A stretch of DNA of 64,000 nucleotides from Tellurirhabdus bombi (GCF_021484805.1 NZ_CP090557.1:2554001-2618000), one strand, 5' to 3'. Positions 51,349 through 60,892 are shown, counted from the stretch's first letter. Translations and numbers: made by a program. The notes: generated by a model not told the origin, from the sequence alone.

Positions 51349-52668
51349 ATGAAGATACCTGTTTTTATACTGATAATTGCTCTGATGACGGGCTGTGCTT
51401 CAGGGAAAAAAGCCAAGGAAATGGCTCGAAGCCGGTCGCAATCAGGACGGGAAACCGCTCAGACAGCCGGAAGGCCGCCTGCCTCAACCCCCGCTTCGTC
51501 GGCACCCGACTGGAAAGTTGTGTCAATCAATAGCCGCTATTTGCACAAGGACTCATCAACGATCCGGGTATACATGAATGTCATTACCCAGAAAGGTCTG
51601 AACTATGCTAGTGTTGACGATCTGATGTCGCGGTTCATGCTTAATTATGTACTGTACCCAGATTATAACAATCGCGAACGGCTCGGCTACGGCAATGTCA
51701 TTCTGACTAAAGAAAACGTGGTTAAGCAAGGAACGGCTGATGGCGCGTTAACCGTCTTTTTTGATGTAGCCCGGCCGAAAAATGCGCCGATAGGTGTAAT
51801 GCTGGCCGAATTTGTGGATGCCAACAATGGTCGCAAAGTTCTGCACGACCTGCCCATCCGGTTCCGTTCTACCCGATTGAGCGATCATTATGCGTTGTTT
51901 AACCCGAAAACCGGGTTTCCGCAATTAAAAAACTACGCGACGGTTGATGACACAGTTATCATTCGCGACGTGATGGGAACTTCGCGTCCGTTAACAATGA
52001 TTCGCTACCGCCACGAGTTTGATCCGGCCTCATCGCCGATGAATACCACGCCGAAAGCAGTGGCTAAGTCACTCAATGTGGATTCGACCTTAACGATTAC
52101 TACCAATCAACCGTTTGTATTAACAGCCGAAGGGCTTTACCTGATGATGGCGGATACCAACGATGCGTACGGCATTGGTCTGGTCATTGCAGACAAGCGT
52201 TTTCCAAAGATGACTCGTCCTGAAAAATTGATCAAACCTGTGATGTACATGAGCACAACTCAGGAAATCAATGAGTTGACCAAAGGGGAGAGTGCCAAGA
52301 AAGCGCTGGATCGTTACTGGCTTAGCCTGATGGCGGGCAACCAGGAAGTAGCGCGGCGGACCATCCGGGCTTATTACAGCCGGGTCGAAGAAGCCAACCG
52401 ACTGTTTACATCTTTCAAGGAAGGCTGGAAAACCGACAAAGGAATGATTTACATCGTTCTGGGGCCGCCTGACCGGGTGCAGCGTAGCCGCGACCGGGAA
52501 GTGTGGATTTACAACCAGCGGGCCAACGTGTCGGAAATTAATTTTACATTTAATAGAAAACCAAATCAATTTGTTGAGGATCACTATGAACTGGTACGAT
52601 ATATGGAATATCAACCCGTCTGGTATCCCGTTGTTGAAGCATGGAGAACAGGCGCAATCCGCGAGTAA
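51349..52668 (+). CDS. GWxTD-domain lipoprotein
   Basis: This 439-residue protein has a lipoprotein signal with the lipobox LMTGC (Cys at residue 16), a Ser/Gln/Pro-rich linker and a long beta-rich middle. The C-terminal GWxTD domain (about residues 315-425) contains EGWKTDKGMIYIVLGPPDRV and EVWIYNQR. GWxTD proteins are found mainly in Bacteroidota and related phyla and their function is not settled; envelope association is likely. Its 3' end overlaps the rlmB start by 28 bases, so the two genes are translationally coupled. Confidence 0.9.
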   Translation: MKIPVFILIIALMTGCASGKKAKEMARSRSQSGRETAQTAGRPPASTPASSAPDWKVVSINSRYLHKDSSTIRVYMNVITQKGLNYASVDDLMSRFMLNYVLYPDYNNRERLGYGNVILTKENVVKQGTADGALTVFFDVARPKNAPIGVMLAEFVDANNGRKVLHDLPIRFRSTRLSDHYALFNPKTGFPQLKNYATVDDTVIIRDVMGTSRPLTMIRYRHEFDPASSPMNTTPKAVAKSLNVDSTLTITTNQPFVLTAEGLYLMMADTNDAYGIGLVIADKRFPKMTRPEKLIKPVMYMSTTQEINELTKGESAKKALDRYWLSLMAGNQEVARRTIRAYYSRVEEANRLFTSFKEGWKTDKGMIYIVLGPPDRVQRSRDREVWIYNQRANVSEINFTFNRKPNQFVEDHYELVRYMEYQPVWYPVVEAWRTGAIRE

Positions 52669-53450
52669 ATAACCCGCGTTACGATCAGAAGCGTAACGAT
52701 CAACCGAAACGTTCACCGGATGAATTTGTGTTCGGCATCCAGTCGGTTACCGAAACACTTAAATCAGGTAAAGACATTGACCGGCTTTATCTGTTGAAAG
52801 ACGGCAGTTTTCCTGAAATTCAGAAACTGGCCTTCGAACGAAAAGTAACCATTCAGCGGGTGCCGCCGGAGCGACTCGACCGAATTACCCGCAAGAACCA
52901 CCAGGGAGCTATTTGCTTTATCTCAGCCATCCAGTACGTTAAGTTATCAAACGTTATTGCGAATGTGTATGAGCAGGGAAAAGTGCCCTTGTTTCTGTTG
53001 CTGGACCGCATTACGGATGTGCGCAATTTTGGCGCCATCGCCCGGACGGCAGAGTGTGCAGGCGTTCAGGGAATTGTGATCCCGGCGCGGGGCGCTGCCC
53101 TGATCAATGCCGATGCCATGAAAACATCGTCGGGGGCACTCAATCACGTGTCTATCAGCCGGGAGGTGAACCTGGAAGAAACCATTAAATACCTGAAAGA
53201 TTCAGGGCTAAAAGTAATTGCCTGTACCGAGAAGACGGATAATTACCTCTACGAAGTCGATATGTCGGGGCCCACGGCCATCATCATGGGTTCGGAAGAA
53301 GACGGAATTTCGGATGATTTGCTGCGGCTCGCCGATCACCACGCGCGGATTCCGCTGGTTGGTCAGGTCGAATCCCTGAACGTATCGGTCGCGACGGGTG
53401 TCGTGCTCTACGAAGCGGTACGGCAACGGATATTTAGCGAAGGAGCTTAA
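52641..53450 (+). CDS. rlmB: 23S rRNA (guanosine-2'-O)-methyltransferase RlmB (TrmH family)
   Basis: This 269-residue SPOUT enzyme methylates a ribose in 23S rRNA (G2251 in E. coli). A basic N-terminal tail of about 25 residues is followed by the substrate-binding domain (FVFGIQSVTETLKSG) and the knotted domain. The latter has the three TrmH motifs: DVRNFGAIARTAECAGV, AIIMGSEEDGIS and PLVGQVESLNVSVATGVVLYE. Start ATG 52641 lies inside the GWxTD gene; no later Met gives a full substrate-binding domain. Confidence 0.94.
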   Translation: MENRRNPRVNNPRYDQKRNDQPKRSPDEFVFGIQSVTETLKSGKDIDRLYLLKDGSFPEIQKLAFERKVTIQRVPPERLDRITRKNHQGAICFISAIQYVKLSNVIANVYEQGKVPLFLLLDRITDVRNFGAIARTAECAGVQGIVIPARGAALINADAMKTSSGALNHVSISREVNLEETIKYLKDSGLKVIACTEKTDNYLYEVDMSGPTAIIMGSEEDGISDDLLRLADHHARIPLVGQVESLNVSVATGVVLYEAVRQRIFSEGA

Positions 53451-53454
53451 AAAA

Positions 53455-53490
53455 AACGTCCGGTTGATTAGCCGGACGTTCCAATTTTTT
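53455..53490. terminator. Terminator after rlmB
   Basis: AACGTCCGG (53455-53463) pairs with 53472-53480, loop eight bases, followed by a T run at 53485-53490. An A run upstream makes it work for the convergent cytochrome gene too. Confidence 0.88.
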
Positions 53491-53503
53491 ACGCGCTGGT
53501 CGG

Positions 53504-53881
53504 TTACGCGCTCTTCTTTTTGGTAGTAGCTGCTTTCTTCGCAGGTGCTTTTGCGCTAGCATCCAATGAATTGATCCACTTTGCGATTTTAAGCGCATCG
53601 TCCTTCGGAACCTGTTTCATCGGTGCCATTGGAGGATAACCAGGCCAGTGCTCAGGCTTCGGCGCATAAATCAATTCGACAATCTGAGCGTCGGTATACT
53701 TTTTCTTGGCTACGTCCTTGTAAGCAGGTCCAACCAGGCGGTTATCTGGGTTATGACAGGCAAGACAAGTGTTTTTTGTCAGTAATTGATTAATGTCATC
53801 CGGGATTTTGGTTTGGGCATTAGCGTTGAAGGCAACTGCAGCAACCAGCACCGCAGTAAGCATTCCAAACGTTTTTTTCAT
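53504..53881 (-). CDS. Periplasmic class I c-type cytochrome
   Basis: This 125-residue protein has a signal peptide (about 22 residues ending ANAQ), one haem-attachment motif CLACH (about residue 39) and a distal Met ligand within PPMAPMKQVP. The layout matches small monohaem cytochromes of the c551/c552 type. The C-terminus is an Ala/Lys-rich tail of about 20 residues. It should shuttle electrons in the periplasm. Strong promoter elements lie at 53940-53970. Confidence 0.93.
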   Translation of the reverse strand: MKKTFGMLTAVLVAAVAFNANAQTKIPDDINQLLTKNTCLACHNPDNRLVGPAYKDVAKKKYTDAQIVELIYAPKPEHWPGYPPMAPMKQVPKDDALKIAKWINSLDASAKAPAKKAATTKKKSA

Positions 53882-53939
53882 AGGTTATAAAGCTGAAAAG
53901 TGAAACAAAGGGAAGTAGAGATTCCAGACTCTGAGCAAA

Positions 53940-53970
53940 CAAAAATACACCTAAACCAGCGACATGCCAA
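53940..53970 (-). promoter_or_regulatory. Predicted promoter of the cytochrome c gene
   Basis: On the minus strand TTG (53970-53968), 20 bases, TATTTTTG (53947-53940): a full consensus match about 60 bases before the ATG. The remaining bases to 54080 hold no gene. Confidence 0.65.
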
Positions 53971-54080
53971 TTTTAGCTCTGTTTTTTGCTGCTTCAACTC
54001 CCTATTTGATTTGCCCTGTCCAAAATGGTTTAATAGAAATCGTAAAAAATCTATCGGATACCCTTTTTTGACCTGCTCTT

Positions 54081-55766
54081 TCACGCCCAGTCTACCCGCA
54101 AAACCCGGGCTTTCACGTCAATGGTCTGGAAGAACTGAAGCCAGTGAAGTTGTTGCGAACCCAGGTGATCTGTCGGTGATTTTACTTCAATAAATTCGTA
54201 TTTCCCTTCGTCATTCCAGATGAGCAGATCCGGGAAACCGCGCGTATGTTCCCGCAGGTTATGGGACATTTCCAGTAAAACCAGCCCTAATTGCTCTGGT
54301 TCCAGCAAATCGATAATCTGGTGCGCCAGACTAAGTAGCTCCTCGTTCCAGTCAACCAGCACGTTTGTGATGCCATATTTTCCGAAGAAAACGCCTTCGA
54401 CCTGCTCCCGAAACGCCTCCCGGGTGGCTAGTTCCGTTAATCGGCCTTTGAGGGCTTCTTCTCGTTTGAGGTAAAAATCAACCGAATAAAAATCAGATGG
54501 GGCGCGTTGCAGCGGGTGGTGAATGGCCGAGACATTGGCATCGTAAATAATGTCCCAGAATACCAGCCCGAACAACCCACGCCAGGGGTAATTTTCCGTG
54601 AAAGCCGCTTCCCAGCCCTGTTCCAGGTAATGATTCATCACACCAGCTTCGACATGGTGGCGGTAGACAGCCGGGATCGCCACGCTTTCGGCATCCGACA
54701 GAAAACGGGTCGTGGCCTTGCGGGGGCGCTTTTTCTCGCCCACACTCAAAATCTTCTCCCGAAAGTCGGTGGCAAAATACCGTTCGTCAGCGTTCTGCGG
54801 ACTGACCGCCATATCGTCGCACAAGGCAAGTGCTTCCTCAACCAGGCCGGATTTGAAGAGGAGCCGAACGCGCCGTTCCCGGGCCGGTACCATGTTGGTT
54901 AACTGATACACCTGCATGGCCTGGTCGGGCATTTTCTGCCGCTCGAGGTAGCTGCCAACGCGGGTCACGAGCTTGGCATAACCCGGCTGGGCAATGTCGG
55001 CCAGGTCGGGGCGAGTTTCGTTCCAGTTCATGAACCAGTTGTAAATATCTTCCGGCGGCGTTTCCGCGTGCTGTAACTCCCGGAATTCTTCGTTGGTCAG
55101 CGAGATCATGAGTTTGTCCTCGACCTCTTTCCGAGTTAGAAAACGGGCTGTCAGCTTGGATTCATCGTAGCGCTCAAAGCTTACTTTTCCTAAATCGCGA
55201 ATCACAAACTCCGTCATGTCGGACGAGCGATTGCCAAAGAACAAGTATTTGAGCATCATCACTTCGGCCTCAAACGCTACTTTCACCACCGTTTCGTGCG
55301 CGGTCAGGCTAGCCACGATTTCCGGGAAAGCCAACTCGTGCAGGGCATAACGCACTACGTTTTCTTTCTTTTCTTTGGCCAGGGGCTTTAGTTCCTCGGG
55401 AGCCAGCGGCAGCAAAGCCAGCAGTTCCGGTTTGGTAAACACATTCAACGCGGCGTCGCCCATCAGCTCGTGGTGCGCATTGAGTCGCTCGATAAAACCA
55501 TTAAGCAATAATTCGCCCACCGCCGCCGGAAGCTCGTCGATTTCTCTGTAACTGAGTTTATCAATCCGGAAAAAGTCGCCCCGCCGATTGCTAAACCGAA
55601 CAAACAAGCATTGGGCATCTTCGGTTAGGCTTTCAAAACGGCGGATAAACGCCTGTTCTTCCGCGTTGAGTAAATGAGTATACATCCGCTGAACGAACCC
55701 GATCAGGTAGCGGAAGTAATCCAGGTAATATTTAGGAGGTAATTCGATTTGCTGTTGACCTGCCAT
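54081..55766 (-). CDS. FAN1-type structure-specific nuclease (VRR-NUC domain)
   Basis: This 561-residue protein ends in a VRR-NUC domain (about residues 440-560). The PD-(D/E)xK site shows as FPDLLIWNDEGKYEFIEVKS, with the Asp and the E-V-K pair near residue 525. The N-terminal and middle parts are helical and resemble the SAP/TPR-like region of bacterial FAN1 homologues, whose usual length (about 550-560) matches. Such enzymes cut 5'-flapped and branched DNA and help resolve crosslinks. It stands alone, with no other repair genes adjacent. Confidence 0.88.
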   Translation of the reverse strand: MAGQQQIELPPKYYLDYFRYLIGFVQRMYTHLLNAEEQAFIRRFESLTEDAQCLFVRFSNRRGDFFRIDKLSYREIDELPAAVGELLLNGFIERLNAHHELMGDAALNVFTKPELLALLPLAPEELKPLAKEKKENVVRYALHELAFPEIVASLTAHETVVKVAFEAEVMMLKYLFFGNRSSDMTEFVIRDLGKVSFERYDESKLTARFLTRKEVEDKLMISLTNEEFRELQHAETPPEDIYNWFMNWNETRPDLADIAQPGYAKLVTRVGSYLERQKMPDQAMQVYQLTNMVPARERRVRLLFKSGLVEEALALCDDMAVSPQNADERYFATDFREKILSVGEKKRPRKATTRFLSDAESVAIPAVYRHHVEAGVMNHYLEQGWEAAFTENYPWRGLFGLVFWDIIYDANVSAIHHPLQRAPSDFYSVDFYLKREEALKGRLTELATREAFREQVEGVFFGKYGITNVLVDWNEELLSLAHQIIDLLEPEQLGLVLLEMSHNLREHTRGFPDLLIWNDEGKYEFIEVKSPTDHLGSQQLHWLQFFQTIDVKARVLRVDWA

Positions 55767-55867
55767 TAAAATCTTTCTTTTGATGAAACGGATACAAAGA
55801 TTTTTGGTGTGCTCTGCGGAAATTTTACGTCATTGCAGTTACTATAATAACAACAAATCGCGTCAAT

Positions 55868-56821
55868 ATGTCCCCCAACTGGGTCTTACAGGAACTTGAA
55901 AAAGAACAAATTATTACCCAACCACAGGCAAAAATCATCCGCGATGCAGAGGCGAAAAAACCATTCTCCGTGCATTGGGAATTGCGGGTAGTGCTGTACA
56001 TCGGGATTCTGTTATTTACGACCGGCGGCGGATTATTGATCTACGAAAACCTGGATCGAATTGGCCATAATGCCCTGCTGGGCGTGCTGACGGTGGTGTG
56101 CATTGCCTGCTTTGTGTATGCGTTCCGGTTTAAAAAGCCATATTCGCCGGGACAGACGGGAAGCAGCTCGGCCTTTGGGGATTATGCGTTGTTGCTGAGT
56201 TGTCTGTTATTTCTGACGCTGGAAGGCTACGTGCAGTACCAATACAATCTTTTTGGTACGCGCTACGGTCTGGTGACGTTTCTGCCGGCAGTCCTATTTT
56301 TGGGCTTAGCTTACGCCTTCGACCACCGGGGCGTTTTGTCGCTGGGACTAACCGCCCTGATCTCCTGGGTAGGGGTCACCATCCGGCCCCTGGAGTTTTA
56401 CTTCAAAGGCAACTTGCGTGACATGACCGTTTTATTGTCGGCCTTGTTGCTGGCGCTGCTGCTATTGGGCGGAGCGTGGTATCTGAACCAGAAACGAATC
56501 AAGACGCATTTTACCAACACGACGCTCACGTTTGCCGGTAACCTGATGCTGGTAGCGCTGCTGGCAGGCTTGTTTAATTTCACGGAGTATCATCTATTGT
56601 TCGCCATTGGCCTCGCAGTCGCCTGCTTCGGTTTCGACCGTTTTGCCCGTCAGGAGCATTCGTTTCTGTTTCTATTGATGAGTACGCTCTACGGCTATAT
56701 TGGCGTTACTTACCTGATTTTCCACTACCTGAAGCCGGGAAACGAAGCGGTTTACCTTTATTCCATTATTACCGGCATCGGATTGATTGCCTATCTGCTG
56801 ACGTACCGGAAGAAAATCTAG
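55868..56821 (+). CDS. DUF2157 integral membrane protein
   Basis: This 317-residue protein begins with a soluble N-terminal segment of about 45 residues (LQELEKEQIITQPQAKIIRD) typical of DUF2157, then has eight or nine transmembrane helices. Function is unknown; it is in the inner membrane. The next gene, 59 bases downstream on the same strand, encodes a similar multi-helix protein and may form a unit with it. Confidence 0.8.
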   Translation: MSPNWVLQELEKEQIITQPQAKIIRDAEAKKPFSVHWELRVVLYIGILLFTTGGGLLIYENLDRIGHNALLGVLTVVCIACFVYAFRFKKPYSPGQTGSSSAFGDYALLLSCLLFLTLEGYVQYQYNLFGTRYGLVTFLPAVLFLGLAYAFDHRGVLSLGLTALISWVGVTIRPLEFYFKGNLRDMTVLLSALLLALLLLGGAWYLNQKRIKTHFTNTTLTFAGNLMLVALLAGLFNFTEYHLLFAIGLAVACFGFDRFARQEHSFLFLLMSTLYGYIGVTYLIFHYLKPGNEAVYLYSIITGIGLIAYLLTYRKKI

Positions 56822-56880
56822 CCCCGGTTGTAGAAGCCACTGCCCACGCGGATGGGTAGCCACCGAAATAATCCACTACC

Positions 56881-58053
56881 ATGAAAGCTTACAAAGAAAC
56901 CTGGTTACGCAACAAAGAAATTATCCGGAATGCCGGGCGCTGGCACCGGCGCGGCTTGCTTTCGGATGTTCAACTAACGCGTCTTGGGGAACATTATCCG
57001 GTTGGATTTCACGAGTCGAATGGTTTTCTCGATATTGGTTTGTTCATTTTTACTATTGTGGCTACCAGTGGGGCTTATTTTCTGCTGTTGAATCTGCTAA
57101 TCGATACCAGCGAAAACCAACTTGGCTTTCACCTGTTCAATTTAATCTTCGGGGTAGTGGTGGCCTTGTTGTTAGGCTTGTTGATTAAGCAAAAGAACTT
57201 TTACCGCTCGGGCGTTGACAATGCCCTGGTTGCCATCGCCACGGGATTGATTGTGACGAGTCTGGTTGGGTTTATGCCAAATAATCAGCCGCTCTGGCTT
57301 TATTGTCTGGTATCCCTGCCTGTCTTGTTGCTGGCGGTCTGGTATTACGGGGATACGCTCGTTACGTTTGCCGCCTTTTTGGCCGTGTGCACCCTGATGG
57401 TTGACTTTGTACTGGACCTTCCGGGAGGAAAAACCATCCTTCCGTTTGTGGCAATGGCCCTGGCGATGGTCGTTTATGTTGTCGCGAGGCGATTTGATAA
57501 CAAGCCGGAGCTGCTTTATTGGACCGACGATTTTGTCTTGCTGGAATGGCTGTCTCTGGTGCTTTTACAGATGAGTAGCAATTATTTCGTCGTGCGACAG
57601 GTTAACAACTGGCTTTTGGAGCGCCGCCTTCCCGAAGCGCCAGAAATTTCCTTACCGTGGCTGTTCTGGATTCTGACTTTTGTGGTTCCGATTGCCTTAC
57701 TCGTGGTTGGGCTCCGGCAGAAAGAACGACCCATGATGATCATGAGCGCCATTGGAATTGCGGCAGCTTTTTCGACCTGGCGTTATTTTTACCCAATTTT
57801 TTCGCTGGAAACCTACCTGATTCTAAACGGATTTTTGCTGATGATCATCGCTGGCGTGCTTATTCAGTATTTGCGGAAGCCTCACAATGGGTTCACGGAT
57901 GCGCCCGATGAAGACTCGCCGGATGAGTTTTTATTAAGCCCGGAAACAATAACCATCATTCAGTCTGCCTCCACTAGCCTGTCGCATCCGTCCACCGATT
58001 TAAAGTTCGGCAAAGGTGATTTTGGCGGCGGCGGGGCCGGTGATAAGTACTGA
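56881..58053 (+). CDS. Multi-pass membrane protein of unknown function, DUF2157-like
   Basis: This 390-residue protein has an N-terminal soluble part (residues 1-45, NAGRWHRRGLLSDVQL, similar in kind to DUF2157 N-termini) and about nine hydrophobic helices. A C-terminal cytoplasmic tail ends in a Gly-rich FGGGGAGDKY segment, like the Gly tails seen on TPM-type membrane proteins. I do not recognise a named family. The upstream gene encodes the likely partner. Confidence 0.7.
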   Translation: MKAYKETWLRNKEIIRNAGRWHRRGLLSDVQLTRLGEHYPVGFHESNGFLDIGLFIFTIVATSGAYFLLLNLLIDTSENQLGFHLFNLIFGVVVALLLGLLIKQKNFYRSGVDNALVAIATGLIVTSLVGFMPNNQPLWLYCLVSLPVLLLAVWYYGDTLVTFAAFLAVCTLMVDFVLDLPGGKTILPFVAMALAMVVYVVARRFDNKPELLYWTDDFVLLEWLSLVLLQMSSNYFVVRQVNNWLLERRLPEAPEISLPWLFWILTFVVPIALLVVGLRQKERPMMIMSAIGIAAAFSTWRYFYPIFSLETYLILNGFLLMIIAGVLIQYLRKPHNGFTDAPDEDSPDEFLLSPETITIIQSASTSLSHPSTDLKFGKGDFGGGGAGDKY

Positions 58054-58177
58054 AATGATACTTATCGGAGTCATAGTAGAATAAAATCAATAAGCTAGGC
58101 TAGGATACATGCCGTTTGCCGGAAAACTGCTAAGTTTCGGCTGAAAATTAATACATCTATCGTTGTAAATCTGTTAC

Positions 58178-59365
58178 ATGAAAACTCTGGATTCGTACAA
58201 TTTCTCTGGGAAGAAAGCACTCATTCGGGTGGATTTTAACGTCCCTCTAAACGAACGCTTCGAAATTACGGACGATACACGTATAAAAGCTACGTTGCCA
58301 ACCATCAATAAAATTCTGAACGATGGGGGTGCCTGTATCCTGATGTCGCACCTGGGTCGCCCCAAAAATGGTCCCGACGAAAAGAATTCCCTCAAACACC
58401 TGATCAGTCCTTTGTCGGTGATGTTGGGGAAATCAGTGAAGTTTGCCGACGACAGCATTGGCGAATCAGCGGTAGAGCAGGCGGAAGCGTTGCAACCGGG
58501 TGAAGTATTGCTGCTAGAAAACCTGCGTTTCTACAAAGAAGAGGAAAAAGGCGATGTCGCTTTTGCCGAAAAATTGGCCAAACTGGGTGATGTCTGGGTA
58601 AATGATGCGTTTGGAACCGCCCACCGTGCCCACGCGTCGACGGCTGTAATCGGTCAGTTTTTTGACGACCGGGTTTGTGGTTATGTCATGCAGGCCGAGC
58701 TGGACAATGCCCAGCGGGTACTGGAAAATGCCGAGCGTCCTTTTACGGCGATCATGGGTGGAGCTAAAATTTCCGATAAAATCCAGATCATCGAGCGCCT
58801 GCTGGATAATGTGGATAACCTGATCATCGGGGGTGGTATGACCTATACGTTCACAAAGGCGCAGGGCGGTAAAATTGGTAAATCATTGCTGGAGGCCGAC
58901 AAGCAGGAATTAGCGCTGCAACTGATTGAAAAGGCCAAAGAAAAAGGCGTAACGATATACATGCCGCTGGATAACGTCTGCGCGGATGACTTCTCGAACG
59001 ATGCAAACCGCCAAACCGTCGCAACGGGCGAAATTCCCGATGGTTGGGAAGGGCTGGATATTGGTCCGGAAACCGTGAAGCTATTTACCGATGTGGTGGC
59101 GAAATCCAAAACGATCCTGTGGAACGGGCCGATGGGCGTTTTTGAGTTCCCGAACTTTGCGATAGGAACCAACGCCATTGCCGAAGCCGTTGTGAAAGCC
59201 ACGGCAGAAAACGGGGCCTTCTCGCTAATTGGTGGGGGCGACTCTGCGTCGGCCATCAACAACGCGGGCTATGGCGACCGGGTTAGCTACGTGTCAACGG
59301 GTGGTGGTGCCCTGCTTGAATACATGGAAGGCAAGACATTGCCAGGTGTAGCCGCTCTGCAATAA
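58178..59365 (+). CDS. pgk: Phosphoglycerate kinase
   Basis: This 395-residue glycolytic enzyme transfers phosphate from 1,3-bisphosphoglycerate to ADP. Visible signatures are [18 protein letters not shown] at the N-terminus, [42 protein letters not shown] and the Gly-rich [17 protein letters not shown] near the C-terminus. Full length and intact. It is monocistronic; an inverted-arm repeat follows its stop. Confidence 0.98.
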   Translation: MKTLDSYNFSGKKALIRVDFNVPLNERFEITDDTRIKATLPTINKILNDGGACILMSHLGRPKNGPDEKNSLKHLISPLSVMLGKSVKFADDSIGESAVEQAEALQPGEVLLLENLRFYKEEEKGDVAFAEKLAKLGDVWVNDAFGTAHRAHASTAVIGQFFDDRVCGYVMQAELDNAQRVLENAERPFTAIMGGAKISDKIQIIERLLDNVDNLIIGGGMTYTFTKAQGGKIGKSLLEADKQELALQLIEKAKEKGVTIYMPLDNVCADDFSNDANRQTVATGEIPDGWEGLDIGPETVKLFTDVVAKSKTILWNGPMGVFEFPNFAIGTNAIAEAVVKATAENGAFSLIGGGDSASAINNAGYGDRVSYVSTGGGALLEYMEGKTLPGVAALQ

Positions 59366-59367
59366 GC

Positions 59368-59539
59368 AAAGAGTGAATGGCGAATGAGTGAATGAGCGAA
59401 TAAATACTTGGTTGTCAATTATTGATCGCATAAGTAGTCTAAGCTAATTCTGCCTAATTAATTTAGACCATTCGTAGGGACAATGGGCTGCAAATCGGCT
59501 AGTTATTCGCTCATTCACTCAATCGCTCATTCTCTCATT
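59368..59539. repeat. Inverted-arm repeat element, copy 2
   Basis: The 177-base gap after pgk holds two inverted arms of about 36 bases (59368-59403 and 59503-59539). The inner 18 bases match perfectly (GAGTGAATGAGCGAATAA, 59386-59403, with 59503-59520). The 99-base centre has no coding potential. AGAGTGAATGGCGAA at 59370-59384 is identical to a word in the element at 8666-8826, so this is a dispersed family. It could also serve as a transcript end for pgk and the convergent DUF2721 gene. Confidence 0.65.
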
Positions 59540-59542
59540 AAA

Positions 59543-60013
59543 TCATTCCGAACGCTCGCCCCGGGAAGACCGCAACGAAAACAGGCGGGCGGCGGCGGCC
59601 CGGTCGAAGCTCAGCCGACCCAGTTCTTTTTCCATATCGCTTAGTTCAATCTTGAGGGCATTAATAGAGATCGAAATTTCGGCGACCGAAACGCCCAGCG
59701 CTACGATTTGCAGGATCAGCGCCGACGCAAAAAGCCAGCGGGCGGCTTCCTGGCTACCCTGAAAAATAACCAGCATACAGATCGCGCTGACCAGCAAGCT
59801 TAGCACACTGATGATTTGAATAAGGCGGATGAGTTGCAGGCGGGTGTGCAGATTCTGGATTTGCCCAACATAAACCGTGTCCGGCTTTGCCTGAAACTTC
59901 TCGTGCAAATCCCGGATAAGACTGGCGATGGCCAGAAAACGGTTGGTGAAGGCAATCATAAGCAGCGAAACCGTCGAAAAGAGGAGGGCAGGCGTACTCA
60001 CCGTGAGTTCCAT
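59543..60013 (-). CDS. DUF2721 membrane protein
   Basis: This 156-residue protein has three hydrophobic helices (about residues 8-30, 68-88, 92-115) and the pattern TPALLFSTVSLLMIAFTNRFLAI at the N-terminus, which is typical of DUF2721. The middle part between helices 1 and 2 is charged and probably cytoplasmic. The function is unknown. Confidence 0.82.
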   Translation of the reverse strand: MELTVSTPALLFSTVSLLMIAFTNRFLAIASLIRDLHEKFQAKPDTVYVGQIQNLHTRLQLIRLIQIISVLSLLVSAICMLVIFQGSQEAARWLFASALILQIVALGVSVAEISISINALKIELSDMEKELGRLSFDRAAAARLFSLRSSRGERSE

Positions 60014-60157
60014 AGAAAAAATAGGCGTGATTTAGACAATCAGGAAAAGAGCATTGTGATAAAATAAGCAATAAAAGTTATTCTTGCAGCTAGATCTTGA
60101 TTTTATTTTGTCGAACAAACGACGCCTTTTTGCGGTCGTTATGACTCTCTACTTAAC

Positions 60158-60826
60158 ATGGAAGCTCTCGAGGATGCGCCAAAGTTCCGGTTCTGGCGGA
60201 AGCAGATGGAAGCGAATGGCCTGGTTATAAACGATGTAAAAACGCATTTTATCCGTCGTCGCTACAACGGGGATGTGCTGTTTGCCATGATTGAAGTGGA
60301 CGCCGACACGCCCGAGGGCGACAAAATTCCCCCGGTTTGCTTCCTGAAAGGCCACGCGGCGGTGGTGCTGGTTGTCTTGATCGACGCTGAAACCGCCGAA
60401 CGGTATGTTGTACTGGTTAGGCAACGGCGGATTTGCGACGGCTCGCAAACGTATGAGCACCCGGCAGGCATGGTGGATGCCGCTGATAACCCCACGGAAG
60501 TAGCCGCTCGCGAGGTAGGCGAGGAAATCGGGCTGAGCATACGTCCGGAAGAACTAACAAAGCTCAATGCGCAGCTCTGGTTTCCGAGCACTGGCACGAG
60601 CGACGAGGCGATTCATTATTTTTACGTGGAGAAGCAGTTGCCGCACGCGGAGATTATGGCCTTCCACCAGAAAAACATGGAAAATGATTCTGAGTTTGAG
60701 CGCATTGTAACATTTGTGGCAACGATGCAGGAGGCTCATCGGCTGGTGACCAACGTCAATGGCTTACTGATTCATTTCCTATATCTAAAAGCAATCGGTG
60801 ATTTTGAGGCGATGCGGTTGCTATAA
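60158..60826 (+). CDS. NUDIX hydrolase, ADP-ribose pyrophosphatase-like
   Basis: This 222-residue protein carries a NUDIX box (GMVDAADNPTEVAAREVGEE, about residues 103-122) with the expected E-x-x-E-E type acidic residues and the preceding YEHPAGMVD. Members split nucleoside diphosphates linked to another moiety, often ADP-ribose or NADH, using Mg2+. The N-terminal 60 residues are an additional beta-rich segment seen in the ADP-ribose pyrophosphatase group. Confidence 0.87.
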   Translation: MEALEDAPKFRFWRKQMEANGLVINDVKTHFIRRRYNGDVLFAMIEVDADTPEGDKIPPVCFLKGHAAVVLVVLIDAETAERYVVLVRQRRICDGSQTYEHPAGMVDAADNPTEVAAREVGEEIGLSIRPEELTKLNAQLWFPSTGTSDEAIHYFYVEKQLPHAEIMAFHQKNMENDSEFERIVTFVATMQEAHRLVTNVNGLLIHFLYLKAIGDFEAMRLL

Positions 60827-60861
60827 ATTGATCATTTGGCAAGAAAAAAAAAGACGTAAAG

Positions 60862-60892
60862 TTGCGTTTTAAACCCAGATACACCATATTTG
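60862..60892 (+). promoter_or_regulatory. Predicted promoter of tRNA-Arg
   Basis: TTG (60862-60864), 20 bases, CATATTTG (60885-60892), one mismatch to TAnnTTTG, about 30 bases before the mature 5' end of the tRNA. Confidence 0.6.

Noticed and set aside
53878-54084. Small minus-strand frame upstream of the cytochrome gene
   Set aside because: It overlaps the predicted -33/-7 promoter of the cytochrome gene and has no recognisable features.
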